Both the position numbers and the translations under genes were made by a program. From Fontisphaera persica (GTDB lineage: Bacteria > Verrucomicrobiota > Verrucomicrobiia > Limisphaerales > Fontisphaeraceae), in the NCBI RefSeq assembly GCF_024832785.1, contig NZ_CP116615.1, positions 1,674,001-1,738,000 of the forward strand: 64,000 nucleotides of DNA. The letters are read 5' to 3'. Within the stretch, counting starts at the first letter, position 1; each line of letters starts with the position of its first letter. Below, one piece after another: positions 1 to 9,714 of the stretch. The notes beneath the pieces are model-generated. The model was given only the letters and a program-made list of their open reading frames with translations. It was not told the DNA's origin and made no database searches.

Positions 1-2
1 CT

Positions 3-1400
3 GACCCGCGCTGGCCTGAAAACACCGGCTGGAACCCTGAAGCGCACGGACAGCGCTTGGCTGCCTTTGCCGCCACTCCGCCGGAGGCGCCCCCGGGCGT
101 CGGTTTCGCGGTCTGGACCAACCGTTTTCGTCTCATGGAAATCACCAATGGCGTGCCGGTGCGCTTGAGCGTGTTTCGTCCGCGCAACGTCAGCGTGCGC
201 TATGCCATTCGCGGCGACGGCACCCCCCTGACCAATGGCGTGATTACCTTTGAAGCGGGCCGCATGGTGCAATTCATCCAGCCCACCGGCATAAATCCCG
301 TGGATTACGCCACCTTGACCGTCCAGCTCACCGAAGGACTGGATGCCGTGATTACAGGCATCGAAGAAGTCACCTACGAGGTGACTTTGCCTCAAATATC
401 GCTGGCCGGAGATGCCGGGCCGCGCGCATTATCCTCTTTCCCTGCGGGCATCAGCGTCGCTTTGAACGAGCCAGCCCTCAATGGCACCACGGTGGACTTT
501 TCCGTGGTGGGCAACCGCACGGGGGCCACCAATGGGACGTTGGCTTTTGTGCCGGGCGCCCTCAGCGCCCTGTTGCAGGCGCCCACCGTGCCCGTGGCCG
601 ACAATGATTTCGTGTTGGTGACCCTGGCCCGGCCGGTCCAGGCCAGCTTGAGCACGCCGGCGCAGGTGGTGTATGTGCGGATGCCGGAGCGGCCGCCGCT
701 GACCAACACGCTGTTGATTGCCCGGGGGAGCAACACGGTGTGGCGCTACTATGCGTTGTCGAACGCGCCGCCCACCAACTGGCATGCGCTGACCTTCAAT
801 GACAGTAGCTGGCCGACGGGGCGGGCGGAGTTGGGGTATGGGGATGGGGATGAGGTGACGGTGGTGCCGAACAACGGGCAGTTGACGACCTATTTTCGGC
901 GGAGCTTTGTGGTGGCGGAGCCGGGGGCGTACACGAATTTGTTTTTGTGGCTGCTGCGGGATGACGGGGGGGTGGTGTATCTCAATGGGCGGGAGGTGTA
1001 TCGGAGTCCGAATGTGCCGGCGGGGCCGGTGGGGCACACGACGACGACGGTCAGCGGGCAGAATGGGGAGAACACGGTGGATACGAATGTGGTGAGCGCG
1101 GGGGTGTTGGTGGCGGGGACGAATGTGGTGGCGGTTTCGATTCATCAGGCGGGGGCGACGAGTTCGGACATGAGTTTCAATTTTGAGCTGTGGGGGATGG
1201 CGGCGCCGCGGGTGCCGGAGCCGCTGCCGTTGTATTACGGGGTGGGGGGTGAGGGGCTGGTGTTGGCGTGGGGGGATGGGGAGTTTCGGCTGGTGCAGGC
1301 CACCAATGTGGCGGGGCCGTGGGTGACCAACAGCCTGCCCGGATGGTATCGGGCGGGATTCACCAACCCCGAATCTTACTTCCGGCTAGTGCGGCCATAA
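3..1400 (+). CDS. Secreted adhesin-like repeat protein, 5' end outside window
   Basis: The reading frame is open from the first bases of the window, so the true start lies upstream; a TTG at 57 is only an internal candidate. The visible 466 or so residues are rich in Thr, Asn, Val and Gly, without transmembrane segments. The first half looks like beta-sandwich (Calx-beta-like) repeats. From about nucleotide 700 a second module begins with the pattern WRYYALSNAPPTNWH, continues through ELGYGDGDE and DDGGVVYLNGREV, and resembles a galactose-binding-like jelly roll often found in verrucomicrobial surface proteins. The last 50 residues resemble a short C-terminal beta domain (FRLVQATNVAGPW). Codon use changes sharply at about 690 from C-ending to G-ending codons, so this second module may have been acquired or converted separately. 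No enzymatic motif is visible; a role in the extracellular matrix or glycan binding is inference. Confidence 0.75.
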   Translation, partial: DPRWPENTGWNPEAHGQRLAAFAATPPEAPPGVGFAVWTNRFRLMEITNGVPVRLSVFRPRNVSVRYAIRGDGTPLTNGVITFEAGRMVQFIQPTGINPVDYATLTVQLTEGLDAVITGIEEVTYEVTLPQISLAGDAGPRALSSFPAGISVALNEPALNGTTVDFSVVGNRTGATNGTLAFVPGALSALLQAPTVPVADNDFVLVTLARPVQASLSTPAQVVYVRMPERPPLTNTLLIARGSNTVWRYYALSNAPPTNWHALTFNDSSWPTGRAELGYGDGDEVTVVPNNGQLTTYFRRSFVVAEPGAYTNLFLWLLRDDGGVVYLNGREVYRSPNVPAGPVGHTTTTVSGQNGENTVDTNVVSAGVLVAGTNVVAVSIHQAGATSSDMSFNFELWGMAAPRVPEPLPLYYGVGGEGLVLAWGDGEFRLVQATNVAGPWVTNSLPGWYRAGFTNPESYFRLVRP

Positions 1401-1417
1401 ACATCACCCGCTCGCTC

Positions 1418-1975
1418 ATGAAATTGCTCATCGGAATCACCGGCGCCAGCGGCACCTTGTATGCACAACGGCTTCTGGAAAACCTCGCCGGTTCAGGTCA
1501 TGAACTGCACATCATCCTGAGCAAGTACGCCCAGGCGGTCATCAAGGAAGAGCTGCCCGGCGGACTGCGCCTGCCCCCGGAAGCACAGATGCACAGCTTG
1601 AAAAGCATGCACCTGCCCTTCGCCAGCGGGAGCAACGCAGCCGACGCCATGGTCATCATCCCCTGCAGCATGGGCACGCTGGGGCGCATCGCCCACGGTT
1701 ATAGCGAGGACGCCTTGTTGCGCTCGGCGGATGTGATGCTGAAGGAACGCAAAAAACTGATTTTGGTCCCGCGGGAAACCCCGCTCAATCTGGTGCATGT
1801 GCGCAACTTCGAGTTATTGCTGCTCGCCGGCGCCATCATCCTCCCTGCCAACCCTTCCTTTTACAGCCGTCCTGGCGATGTCACCGCCGTGGTGGACACC
1901 GTCGTGGCACGGGTGCTTGACCACTTGGGAATCCCCCATCAACTGGTGCCCCGCTGGCAGGCCGAACCTGAATAA
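1418..1975 (+). CDS. ubiX: Flavin prenyltransferase UbiX
   Basis: The 185-residue product is the normal length for UbiX, which attaches a dimethylallyl group to FMN to make the prenylated flavin cofactor of UbiD-type decarboxylases. The N-terminus GITGASGTLYAQRLLE is the FMN-binding loop. The middle motif PCSMGTLGRIAHGYSEDALL and the later KERKKLILVPRETPLN carry the conserved Ser, Arg and Glu residues of the family. The ATG at 1418 is chosen because the family motif starts four residues later; the frame is open further upstream but that part belongs to the 3' end of the preceding gene in another frame. It begins 17 bases after that gene and converges on the GH97 gene. No UbiD partner is visible, so whether it serves ubiquinone/menaquinone synthesis or another decarboxylase cannot be told. 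Confidence 0.9.
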   Translation: MKLLIGITGASGTLYAQRLLENLAGSGHELHIILSKYAQAVIKEELPGGLRLPPEAQMHSLKSMHLPFASGSNAADAMVIIPCSMGTLGRIAHGYSEDALLRSADVMLKERKKLILVPRETPLNLVHVRNFELLLLAGAIILPANPSFYSRPGDVTAVVDTVVARVLDHLGIPHQLVPRWQAEPE

Positions 1976-2005
1976 CCCCCTTCCCTGCGCATGGGCATGG
2001 GGCGC

Positions 2006-3883
2006 TCATGGGGTGGGCACCAGGCGAATGGCAAACCCGCCATTTTGTTGCATCGGTATCTCCAGGCGGCTGGCGCTGTTAACAGTTTGTGTTTCCAGAA
2101 TCAGATTGGTGCGACTGGTGCCGTCCCGGTAAATTTCCGCCCGATAATTCAACGGCTTGTCGAGGAAGGACAAAGACACCTGAGCCATGCGCGGCTGTAC
2201 CGTCATTCCCCCCACGTACCACGTTTGTCCTTTGCGTCGCGCCAGCCCAATATGCGTTTCAGGGTAACCCTCGAGAAAACGTGTTTCATCCCAGGTGGAC
2301 GGCAGTTGCTTGAGGAAATCCACCCCCGCAAAGGCGCGCAGACGGTCATGACGCTCGGCGTAAATCTGTATGCCCGCCTCATAAACCACCGCCTGGGCCA
2401 TTTGATAGGCGTAGGAGCCGAGGGAGCGGTCAAACTTGATCACCGTGAAACTCACCGGCCCCATGACGTTGCGCACAAAGGGAATGGTCAGCTCGTTTTC
2501 AATTCGCGGATTCCGTTTTTCCATGCCGGCCACTCCTTCGGCCGTCATGAAATGCGGATAACGGCGACGTTCTCCCGACGGCAGGGTGCAGCCGTGAAAC
2601 TCCAGCACCAAGTGGTGTCGGGCCGCGATCTCCATGAGGTAATCCCGTATCTTCAAACTGGCTTGGGTGTCCTCAAAATCGCGCGTGCGCTTTTCCCCGG
2701 TAATAGGATGATGGTCAAAAAAATCCACCTTGGCGCCGGACAGTCCCATTTGGGCATAACGGGACAATATTTCCTCTGCTTTTTCAGGCGTATTCAAGTT
2801 TGGGGTATAAGCCCATCCGATTAGCCGCACATTTTTCTGGCGGGCATACTGGGTGGCCGCAGCCACGTCGAACCGCCGCTCAAAACCGGCGTCCACCAAG
2901 TGGTATTCCCACCCCATTTCGGCGGCAAAATCAATCCACACTTGGGGTTTGTCGCGGTCTCCCGCCAAAAAGTCCCAGCTTGCTCTGCCGGGCCGTATCC
3001 ATTCCGCGTTGCGCAAAGCTGGCTCCGTGGGTGGATTGAGGTTTTCCAAGAGCGTGGATTCCACCAGCACAGCCGGGGTTTGCGGGGAAATAATGACGAC
3101 ACGCCACGGCGATTGAAAAGGCAGGGATGTTTCCACCGGCCCTTCCTGGTCCAAGGGAAACCGCACCCGCCACATTCGCCCCTCGCGCTGAAAATGAGGG
3201 ACAATATACGTGCCATAAGAGGCCGCCTGGGCAAGAAAGACAAAGTGCCGGACGTCCTCCAGCTCCGCCAGCAACGGCATGGATACCCGCTCGCTGTCCA
3301 CCTGGCCCAGCATGGTTTCATAACCATAATTATTGGGATGGCTTTGCCCCCAATACTTGATACCCCCCAAAGATGGCAGCCGAAAACCACTGGCTTCGCC
3401 ATGAATCTTTACCGGCCCCGTGCCCTCAAGCACATAGGCAAAGGCGACGCCCTCATCGTACACGCGAAATCGCAAGCGCAGGCTGCGGGCCTCCTTACGC
3501 ACCAACAACTCCCTCTCATTGGCCCGGTTGACATAAGTGGACCGCTTGCCCACCGGCAACGTGTAAGTCTCATTTATCTCCCGGCGCGTAACCGAGCTTA
3601 CCGAAAGTCCCGCGGTGAAATCTCCTTCACTGGTGGTGATTCCTAACGGACTGTTCTCCAAGACCACGGCACCTCGGCTGCGAACGCGGTAGAACAGCGC
3701 GCCAGAGGATTCCTCCAGGTGAAGGGTGGCCTGAATGCTGCCGTTGGGCGAGGCCACCGTCTCCTGCCACTCCGCCGCGGGCAGGCTGAATATAAACAGC
3801 CAAATGCCCCATAAAAGCAGCACAACAAAGCAAAGTCTCTTTAAGCCTAAAGAATCCCAATGAAAGCGAGGCCATGGTGTCAT
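2006..3883 (-). CDS. Glycoside hydrolase family 97 (alpha-galactosidase/alpha-glucosidase)
   Basis: This 625-residue protein has the layout of GH97 enzymes. An N-terminal hydrophobic segment (about residues 16-36) acts as signal or anchor. A super-beta-sandwich follows (SPNGSIQATLHLEESSGAL), then a (beta/alpha)8 barrel starting near residue 315 (WIDFAAEMGWEYHLVDAG) and a short C-terminal beta domain. The barrel carries GAKVDFFDHH near residue 380, at the place where retaining GH97 members have their Asp nucleophile, and EFHGCTLPSGERR near residue 425. GH97 contains both inverting alpha-glucosidases (SusB type) and retaining alpha-galactosidases. The Asp in VDFFD makes the retaining alpha-galactosidase type slightly more likely, but this needs structural alignment. 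It should act in the periplasm or on the cell surface on oligosaccharides. Confidence 0.88.
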   Translation of the reverse strand: MTPWPRFHWDSLGLKRLCFVVLLLWGIWLFIFSLPAAEWQETVASPNGSIQATLHLEESSGALFYRVRSRGAVVLENSPLGITTSEGDFTAGLSVSSVTRREINETYTLPVGKRSTYVNRANERELLVRKEARSLRLRFRVYDEGVAFAYVLEGTGPVKIHGEASGFRLPSLGGIKYWGQSHPNNYGYETMLGQVDSERVSMPLLAELEDVRHFVFLAQAASYGTYIVPHFQREGRMWRVRFPLDQEGPVETSLPFQSPWRVVIISPQTPAVLVESTLLENLNPPTEPALRNAEWIRPGRASWDFLAGDRDKPQVWIDFAAEMGWEYHLVDAGFERRFDVAAATQYARQKNVRLIGWAYTPNLNTPEKAEEILSRYAQMGLSGAKVDFFDHHPITGEKRTRDFEDTQASLKIRDYLMEIAARHHLVLEFHGCTLPSGERRRYPHFMTAEGVAGMEKRNPRIENELTIPFVRNVMGPVSFTVIKFDRSLGSYAYQMAQAVVYEAGIQIYAERHDRLRAFAGVDFLKQLPSTWDETRFLEGYPETHIGLARRKGQTWYVGGMTVQPRMAQVSLSFLDKPLNYRAEIYRDGTSRTNLILETQTVNSASRLEIPMQQNGGFAIRLVPTP

Positions 3884-3970
3884 GCGAATTTAATGTTGGC
3901 GGAAAAATTGAGGAATTCGAGCAAATTCCTCTCTCCACACCTTCCTTGTCTGAACCGGGTCTGCTTGACT

Positions 3971-5296
3971 TCAGGCCACCTGCGGCGGCATGGCTGGGGC
4001 GGGACGTGGCTTCCCCCCCACCAAGCCCTTTAACCATGCCCAGAGGAGCTTGAAACCACGCAACAGGCCAATGTCGCGCACGCCTTTCATTTGATAAACC
4101 CGGCAGAGGTCCTCTTCATGAGTGCTGTAACGAGGAGGTAAAATGAACAAGGATTGGGCCTCGCTACCTTCGGCTTCCACCAAAACTTCGGGGTAAAACA
4201 GCGGTCGAAATACACCTCCGCCGGCGCGGTGACCTTCGGCTTCCACCAAAACTTCGGGGTAAAACAGCCCACGGCCCACCCACAATGCTCCGCTAGGCAG
4301 TGGCACGGTTTTTTTGGGTAAAAACAACCAGGGCCGATACTCGAACTGCAAGGCGCCGCTTTCCGTCCGGCACAGGCGCCCACACGTGCGCACGGGCATG
4401 CCACCCCACTTGGTGGCGGTAAACATCCAGTTGGCGTTGGAGCGTGGCAGGAAACGCAGGCGCCGAAACGTTAGGTAATCCCAGACAAAGTTGCTGCCCA
4501 TCACCAATAACCGGAAAGACCAACCGGCAATGAAATAACAAATGACAATCAAAACAATGGCAAACAATGCCCCCAGGTAGGGGTTAATCCAGTGCGTGGT
4601 GGCTACCAGCGACAGAAGAAACATGCGAAATGATTTCAAGGCCATGTCCACGGTGTTAAAGGGACTGATGAGAATGAGCATGTTAATCGCGTGCGAGGCC
4701 AGCCACACAATGAAAAACACAGCCATCGCCACCGGTACCATCAAGGCATTGAGCAGGCCGTTAAGGTCCAGCGCCGCAAAGCCTAGCGCACTCCAGGACG
4801 CACTCTCACCCATTGCTTCGGGAAACACCTGCGTCACCAGCGGCACAAAGGCCCCCGCCGCAATCAGGCCACTGACCTTGTTCTCGATGGCTTCGGCGAC
4901 GTCCATGGGTTTCTTCAAGACGGTGGGAGCTGCCGTGCCCAGTGTATCTTTCAGGAAAACCAGGGCCACAATGATTAACGCGGGTATCCAGAACCAAGGC
5001 TGCGCATACCAATGCAACGGGCGGCGTTCATTTTCCGGTTTACTGGCATTTTTCATCCATTGATAACACCCCACGGCTCCAACCCCCAACAACGGCGAGA
5101 TGGCAACGCCCGTAATTAACGAAAGGGTCTCCGCCGCCTCATACCCCGGCGGCAGCTTGGTTTTATCCCCGCTTTTTTCCCTGGCTGCCGGTTTTTCCGC
5201 TGAGGAAGGCGCGCTGGAGGAATTGGCCGCCAGCAGGCTGACGGCAACAACACACGCCACCGCCGCCATCAGCAGCCTTTTACAGAATGAACGCAT
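3971..5296 (-). CDS. Multi-pass membrane protein of unknown function
   Basis: I do not recognise the family. The 441-residue product starts with a cleavable-looking signal (MRSFCKRLLMAAVACVVAVS), then a Ser/Ala/Lys-rich linker. About five hydrophobic segments follow in the first 290 residues, for example near VAISPLLGVGAVGCYQW, FWIPALIIVALVFL, ALMVPVAMAVFFIVWL and ALFAIVLIVICYFIAGWSF. The C-terminal 150 residues look soluble and beta-rich and contain a perfect in-frame duplication of LFYPEVLVEAEG, 22 residues apart. It lies 88 bases downstream of the GH97 start on the same strand, so the two are in tandem with this gene first. No catalytic motif was seen. Its length and the absence of charged transmembrane pairs argue against a classic transporter. 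Confidence 0.7.
   Translation of the reverse strand: MRSFCKRLLMAAVACVVAVSLLAANSSSAPSSAEKPAAREKSGDKTKLPPGYEAAETLSLITGVAISPLLGVGAVGCYQWMKNASKPENERRPLHWYAQPWFWIPALIIVALVFLKDTLGTAAPTVLKKPMDVAEAIENKVSGLIAAGAFVPLVTQVFPEAMGESASWSALGFAALDLNGLLNALMVPVAMAVFFIVWLASHAINMLILISPFNTVDMALKSFRMFLLSLVATTHWINPYLGALFAIVLIVICYFIAGWSFRLLVMGSNFVWDYLTFRRLRFLPRSNANWMFTATKWGGMPVRTCGRLCRTESGALQFEYRPWLFLPKKTVPLPSGALWVGRGLFYPEVLVEAEGHRAGGGVFRPLFYPEVLVEAEGSEAQSLFILPPRYSTHEEDLCRVYQMKGVRDIGLLRGFKLLWAWLKGLVGGKPRPAPAMPPQVA
4166..4268. repeat. Two perfect 37-bp direct repeats, 66 bp apart, inside a CDS
   Basis: Positions 4166-4202 and 4232-4268 are identical over 37 bases. The 66-bp spacing is a multiple of three, so the membrane-protein frame carries the peptide LFYPEVLVEAEG twice. 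The bases between the copies are not repeated. This is either a recent tandem duplication whose spacer has diverged or a gene-converted segment. Confidence 0.9.
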
Positions 5297-5342
5297 TAAA
5301 AGGAGGTATGCAAAGGGTTACTGAAATGACCGGCTCATTGTC

Positions 5343-6386
5343 TCAAGCATGGAGATGCTCCCAATAAGCCGACATACCCGGCTCGTGCCCGTGATGCCGC
5401 CAGGCCACTGCGTCTTCCTCGCGCTTGAAGACGACGTTGCACTTGGCGGCCAGCTCCTTGAGCTGAACAATCTCGTTGTCCGTAATCGGACGAAAAGCCT
5501 TGCCCGCGGCAATGGCTTTATCAATAAGGTCAAGAAATGCCGGTGCAAAAGTGCTCACCACCGGCTCCTGGGACAACGCCCAACGCATGACCAGGTTCAC
5601 CTCGTCCTGTGCTTCTGCTGAGCGATACCACCATTGGCGGGTCTGTGCCGCGCCTTTGGGCCACAAACCCGTGGACATGGGCTTGATGGCCAACACGGCC
5701 GCCCCTTGGGCCTTGGCCTCCGCCAAAACATCCTTGCCAAAGCCAAAACCGTAGTACTCCACAAAATTGATGGGGAACATCACGGTGTCAAACTTGAATC
5801 CTTTCATCACCTCCAGCGCCGCCTTGGTGGTATGCGCGGAAAAGCCAATGAACCGTACCTTTCCCTGCTCCTTGGCCTTGAGGATGGCCTCCATGCAACC
5901 GTCCGGCCCCAACGCTTGTTTCACCTCCGCCGGCTGCCGCAGGTGATGCAACTGATACACGTCAAAATAATCGGTCTTCAACCGCTGAAGTGAACGTTCC
6001 AGCTCCTGCATGGCGCCTTTGGCATCGCGTGCCTTGGTCTTGCAGGCTAGAAAGTATTGGTCCCGCTTGAGTTGCTGCAACGCCACGCCCAGCCGGACCT
6101 CTGATTCTCCGTAAGCCGGCGCCACATCAAAATAGTTCACCCCCTGTTCAAAGGCCCTGAGCACCCCTTTATTGCACTCATCCTGCGGGTACTTGTTCAG
6201 GGCAAACCCCGAGAAGCCGACGATGGAAACTTTCAGTCCAGTCCGGCCCATGAGGCGTCGAGGCATGCCCGCAACCACATCAGGTTGGGCGGCAGGCGCC
6301 GGTTGAGCCGAGAGCGCGGCGGGCGTGGCCAGGGCCAGTCCCCCGACAGTAACCGTGGTCGTCTTGACGAAGGTGCGGCGTTTCAT
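5343..6386 (-). CDS. Tat-exported aldo/keto reductase
   Basis: The 347-residue product begins with a twin-arginine signal (MKRRTFVKTTTVTVGG, then an Ala-rich stretch ending ALSAQP). The ATG at 6386 is chosen because it starts exactly at that signal; the frame is open 48 codons further up without a signal. The body is an AKR barrel with all four tetrad residues visible in order: Asp and Tyr in FDVAPAYGESE, Lys in FLACKTKAR and His in DVYQLHHLRQ. The motif KPMSTGLWP is in the expected C-terminal part. Family members reduce aldehydes, ketones or sugars with NAD(P)H, but exported Tat members of this type are common in Verrucomicrobiota and Planctomycetes and their substrates are mostly unknown. 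It stands alone between the membrane protein and carB. Confidence 0.88.
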   Translation of the reverse strand: MKRRTFVKTTTVTVGGLALATPAALSAQPAPAAQPDVVAGMPRRLMGRTGLKVSIVGFSGFALNKYPQDECNKGVLRAFEQGVNYFDVAPAYGESEVRLGVALQQLKRDQYFLACKTKARDAKGAMQELERSLQRLKTDYFDVYQLHHLRQPAEVKQALGPDGCMEAILKAKEQGKVRFIGFSAHTTKAALEVMKGFKFDTVMFPINFVEYYGFGFGKDVLAEAKAQGAAVLAIKPMSTGLWPKGAAQTRQWWYRSAEAQDEVNLVMRWALSQEPVVSTFAPAFLDLIDKAIAAGKAFRPITDNEIVQLKELAAKCNVVFKREEDAVAWRHHGHEPGMSAYWEHLHA

Positions 6387-6582
6387 AGGCGAGGTGCATT
6401 TAATGAGTTGACTACATGGCTCACGTAACGAGCTTATATTAACCTCCCCCTCGCCAAAGCACAAGCCGAAGCTCGCAGGAAAATGGGGGCATCCTATCCT
6501 GGCTGCCCCCCCGCTGGCGCAAGCATCCACGCAGGAGCAAGGATGCCTCCAACTCCCGGCCCGGAAGCCAAAGGCCCGGAAG

Positions 6583-8109
6583 CTAATTGTCCCCCGCCGC
6601 CCCCCCCTTCGCCGATGCTGCCAGTTCTTCCTCGCAATCCACGATTTCCTTGATTTGCGTCAGGAACCAGCGATCAATGCGCGTCAGTTCAAATACCTCT
6701 TCAACCGTCATGCCCGCCCGCAAAGCATGGCGAATAAAGAAAATGCGTTCGCCATTGGGAATGCTGAGTTTGCGCCGCAACACGTCCCGCGGGAATATCT
6801 CTCGGTCGCCATAGACCTGATTATCAATCCGCCAGGGCTTGCCGTCTCCTCCCAAACCATAGCGGCCAATCTCCAGGGAGCGCAGGCATTTTTGGAGGCT
6901 TTCCTTGAACGTGCGCCCAATGGCCATCGCCTCGCCCACGCTCTTCATCTGCGTGGTCAGCGTGGGATCGGCCTGCGGGAATTTTTCAAAGGCAAACCGC
7001 GGTATCTTCACGACCACATAGTCAATAGTAGGTTCAAAGCTGGCGGGCGTTTCCCGGGTGATGTCATTGCGAATTTCATCCAGGCAATACCCCACCGCCA
7101 GCTTGGCTGCAATCTTGGCAATGGGAAATCCCGTCGCCTTGGAAGCCAGCGCGGAGGACCGCGACACCCGCGGGTTCATTTCAATGACCACCATGCGTCC
7201 GCTTTCCGGGTTCACGGCAAATTGGATGTTGCTGCCCCCCGTTTCCACACCCACCGCTCGAATTACCGCGAAAGAGGCATCGCGCATGATTTGATATTCC
7301 TTGTCCGTCAGCGTCTGGGCGGGCGCCACCGTGATGGAATCCCCTGTATGAACCCCCATCGGATCAAAGTTTTCAATGGGGCAAATGATCACGCAGTTGT
7401 CCTTGTGGTCCCGCATGACCTCCATTTCGTATTCCTTCCACCCCAAGAGCGACTCTTCAATCAGCACTTCGCTCACGGGCGACAAATCCAAGCCCCGTTT
7501 GCAAATGTCCTCAAACTCCTCCCGGTTGTATGCGATGCCCCCACCCGTCCCGCCCAACGTATAAGCAGGACGTATAATCAACGGAAAACGCCCAACCTTT
7601 GCCGCCACTTCCCGCGCCTCTTCCAGACTGTGCGCTGTCCCGCTAATCGGCACATCCAGCCCGATGCTAATCATCAAATCCTTGAAAACCTGCCGGTCCT
7701 CCCCCCGTTCAATGGCCTCTGCCTTCGCGCCAATCATCTCCACCCCCAACCGCTGCAGCACGCCCTTGCGGTGCAAGGCCATGGCGGTATTGAGCGCGGT
7801 TTGTCCGCCCAAGGTAGGCAGCAAAACCAGTTTGCCCTTCGCCCCCCTCCGCTTTAACTCCGCCAGCTCGCGCTCCAGAATTTTTTCCACCACCGCCGGC
7901 GTAATCGGCTCAATGTAGGTGCGGTCGGCAAACTCCGGGTCGGTCATGATGGTGGCCGGATTGGAGTTCACCAAAATCACGCGGTACCCCTCCTCCTTCA
8001 GGGCTTTGCAAGCCTGAGTGCCGGAATAATCGAATTCACACGCCTGCCCGATGATGATAGGGCCGGCGCCGATGATCAGAACCGAATGAATGTCGGTGCG
8101 TTTTGGCAT
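6583..8109 (-). CDS. carB: Carbamoyl-phosphate synthase large subunit, N-terminal half (split CarB)
   Basis: The 508-residue product covers only the first half of CarB, the carboxyphosphate synthetic domain plus the oligomerisation domain. Seen in order are the pre-ATP-grasp start [20 protein letters not shown], the substrate motif [10 protein letters not shown], the ATP-grasp [36 protein letters not shown] and [18 protein letters not shown], then the helical region ending [20 protein letters not shown]. The usual CarB is about 1,070 residues and continues with a second ATP-grasp domain and an allosteric domain. Here a short polar tail and a stop follow, and no second half lies downstream. 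Split CarB is known in Aquifex and some archaea. The ATG at 8109 is chosen because MPKRTDI is the standard N-terminus. The gene is divergent from the next one. Confidence 0.9.
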   Translation of the reverse strand: MPKRTDIHSVLIIGAGPIIIGQACEFDYSGTQACKALKEEGYRVILVNSNPATIMTDPEFADRTYIEPITPAVVEKILERELAELKRRGAKGKLVLLPTLGGQTALNTAMALHRKGVLQRLGVEMIGAKAEAIERGEDRQVFKDLMISIGLDVPISGTAHSLEEAREVAAKVGRFPLIIRPAYTLGGTGGGIAYNREEFEDICKRGLDLSPVSEVLIEESLLGWKEYEMEVMRDHKDNCVIICPIENFDPMGVHTGDSITVAPAQTLTDKEYQIMRDASFAVIRAVGVETGGSNIQFAVNPESGRMVVIEMNPRVSRSSALASKATGFPIAKIAAKLAVGYCLDEIRNDITRETPASFEPTIDYVVVKIPRFAFEKFPQADPTLTTQMKSVGEAMAIGRTFKESLQKCLRSLEIGRYGLGGDGKPWRIDNQVYGDREIFPRDVLRRKLSIPNGERIFFIRHALRAGMTVEEVFELTRIDRWFLTQIKEIVDCEEELAASAKGGAAGDN

Positions 8110-8211
8110 GGCAACGAAACCACAAACCGCGCGAATAAACCCTATTTTACCGCCCCTGTCATCTGAAAAACACACGAAATTTCATTGCGTGCCCCTCCCC
8201 CAGATTTCATC

Positions 8212-9714
8212 ATGCCTCCCATGGCAAATAATTCATCCCCAAGCACCACGGGTTTGCCCATGACGAGCAAGTGGGACCCGGCCAAAATCGAGCAGGAACG
8301 CCAACTTCTGGTGGAGCTGGACCAGCGCCCCTGGTGGAAACGGCTGGGAGGATACTATAAACTAACCGGCCCTGCCTGGTTGCAAAGCGCCATGACCCTC
8401 GGCGCCGGCAGCGCCACCGCCAGTGTCGTCGCCGGCGCATTCTTCGGTTACCAACTGCTGTGGGTCCAACCAGCCGCCATGCTGCTGGGCGTGTTCATGA
8501 TGGCAGCCTTGGCCAACATCACCCTTACCAAAGGCGAACGCGCCTATGAAATTGTCCGCCGCGAACTGCACCCCAGCGTCGCTTTCCTCTGGGCACTGGC
8601 CACCATCATAGCCACCATCGTCTGGCATTTCGGCCAATATGCCCTCCTGGGCGGCGCATTCAAAGACCTGGCGGATGTAGCCGCCGGCGTGAAAACGGAA
8701 GACCCCTCCACCGCCCTCTCACCGGCCACCGAAACTCTCGTGCGTCTGGGGGGCGGCCTCCTGATTCTGGGCATTAACATCGTGCTCACGTGGAATTATG
8801 GCTCCAAACCGAAAGGCATCCGTCTCTATGAAACTTTTCTCCGATGGATGATTCGCCTCACCATGCTCGCATTTTTAAGTGTAGTCCTCCTGCAACTGGT
8901 CAATTCCAAATTGGACCTGGGCGGCATCCTGCGCGGATTTTTCACCATTCGCATTCCCGAAGGTCCCGGCGCCACCACCACCATCCTGGGCGCCTTGGGA
9001 GCAGCGGTGGGCATCAACATGACTTTTCTTTATCCTTACTCCATCTTGGCCAAGGGCTGGGGGCCACAGCACAAAGGACTGGCCCGCTTTGACCTGGTGC
9101 TTTCCCTGTTTGTCCCGTACGTTGTTTTAACTTCGCTCATCATCATCGGCATGGCCTCCACCGTGCACAATGCCGCGGCTGGCTACGGCACCGTTCTGCC
9201 CGGCAATCCCACCCCCGCCGACCTGAAGCCCATCCAGGCTGCTCAGGCGCTTGCAGGGTTGCTGGGCAGCTCGCTGGGACGCATTGTTTTCGACCTTGGC
9301 TTCATCGGCATGGCCTGCGGCGCCATCAGCGCCCACATGGTTTGCTGCGGATTCACCGTGTGCGAAATGTTCAAACTCGAATACACCCCCGCCCGTTACA
9401 AAATGTTCACCCTGGTACCCGCAGTGGGATTGCTGGGCGTGCTGGTCAAAAGCCCCATCTGGCTCCCCGTGGTGGCCAGCGCCCTCGCCTTCACCGTGCT
9501 GCCCATCGCGTACATTTCTTTTCTCATCCTGAACAACAAGCGCAGTTACCTGGGGGACGCCGTGGGACGGGGCTGGCGCCGCGTCGCCTTTAATGTGGTG
9601 TTGGTGGTGGCCGTCATCATGGCCCTCATCGGTTCCGCCATAAACATCAAAGACCGGGTGATTGATAAAATCTTCCCGTCGCAATCCTCAGCCAGCCCGG
9701 CCAGGAAAGGATGA
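8212..9714 (+). CDS. Nramp-related membrane transporter lacking the canonical DPGN motif
   Basis: This protein of about 500 residues has 11 or so membrane segments and the overall LeuT-fold pattern of Nramp metal-ion transporters: [19 protein letters not shown], then [14 protein letters not shown] aligns with Nramp TM1-TM2. At the position of the metal-binding Asp-Pro-Gly-Asn of TM1 the sequence reads Leu-Gly-Ala-Gly, and the TM6 Met-Pro-His motif is not apparent ([17 protein letters not shown]). Nramp relatives with altered sites are known to move magnesium or other substrates, so the cargo cannot be assigned. Start codons at 8212 and 8221 are both possible and neither has a clear Shine-Dalgarno sequence. 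Its stop overlaps the ATG of the following oxidoreductase by four bases, so the two are probably co-translated. Confidence 0.72.
   Translation: MPPMANNSSPSTTGLPMTSKWDPAKIEQERQLLVELDQRPWWKRLGGYYKLTGPAWLQSAMTLGAGSATASVVAGAFFGYQLLWVQPAAMLLGVFMMAALANITLTKGERAYEIVRRELHPSVAFLWALATIIATIVWHFGQYALLGGAFKDLADVAAGVKTEDPSTALSPATETLVRLGGGLLILGINIVLTWNYGSKPKGIRLYETFLRWMIRLTMLAFLSVVLLQLVNSKLDLGGILRGFFTIRIPEGPGATTTILGALGAAVGINMTFLYPYSILAKGWGPQHKGLARFDLVLSLFVPYVVLTSLIIIGMASTVHNAAAGYGTVLPGNPTPADLKPIQAAQALAGLLGSSLGRIVFDLGFIGMACGAISAHMVCCGFTVCEMFKLEYTPARYKMFTLVPAVGLLGVLVKSPIWLPVVASALAFTVLPIAYISFLILNNKRSYLGDAVGRGWRRVAFNVVLVVAVIMALIGSAINIKDRVIDKIFPSQSSASPARKG

Noticed and set aside
429-1145. Long His/Arg/Pro-rich frame antisense to the first gene
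   Set aside because: Typical shadow of GC-rich coding DNA; the sense frame has recognisable domains.
5301-5365. AGGAGG followed by ATG on the plus strand, 20-codon frame
   Set aside because: Too short, no family, and it runs into the coding region of the opposite-strand gene.
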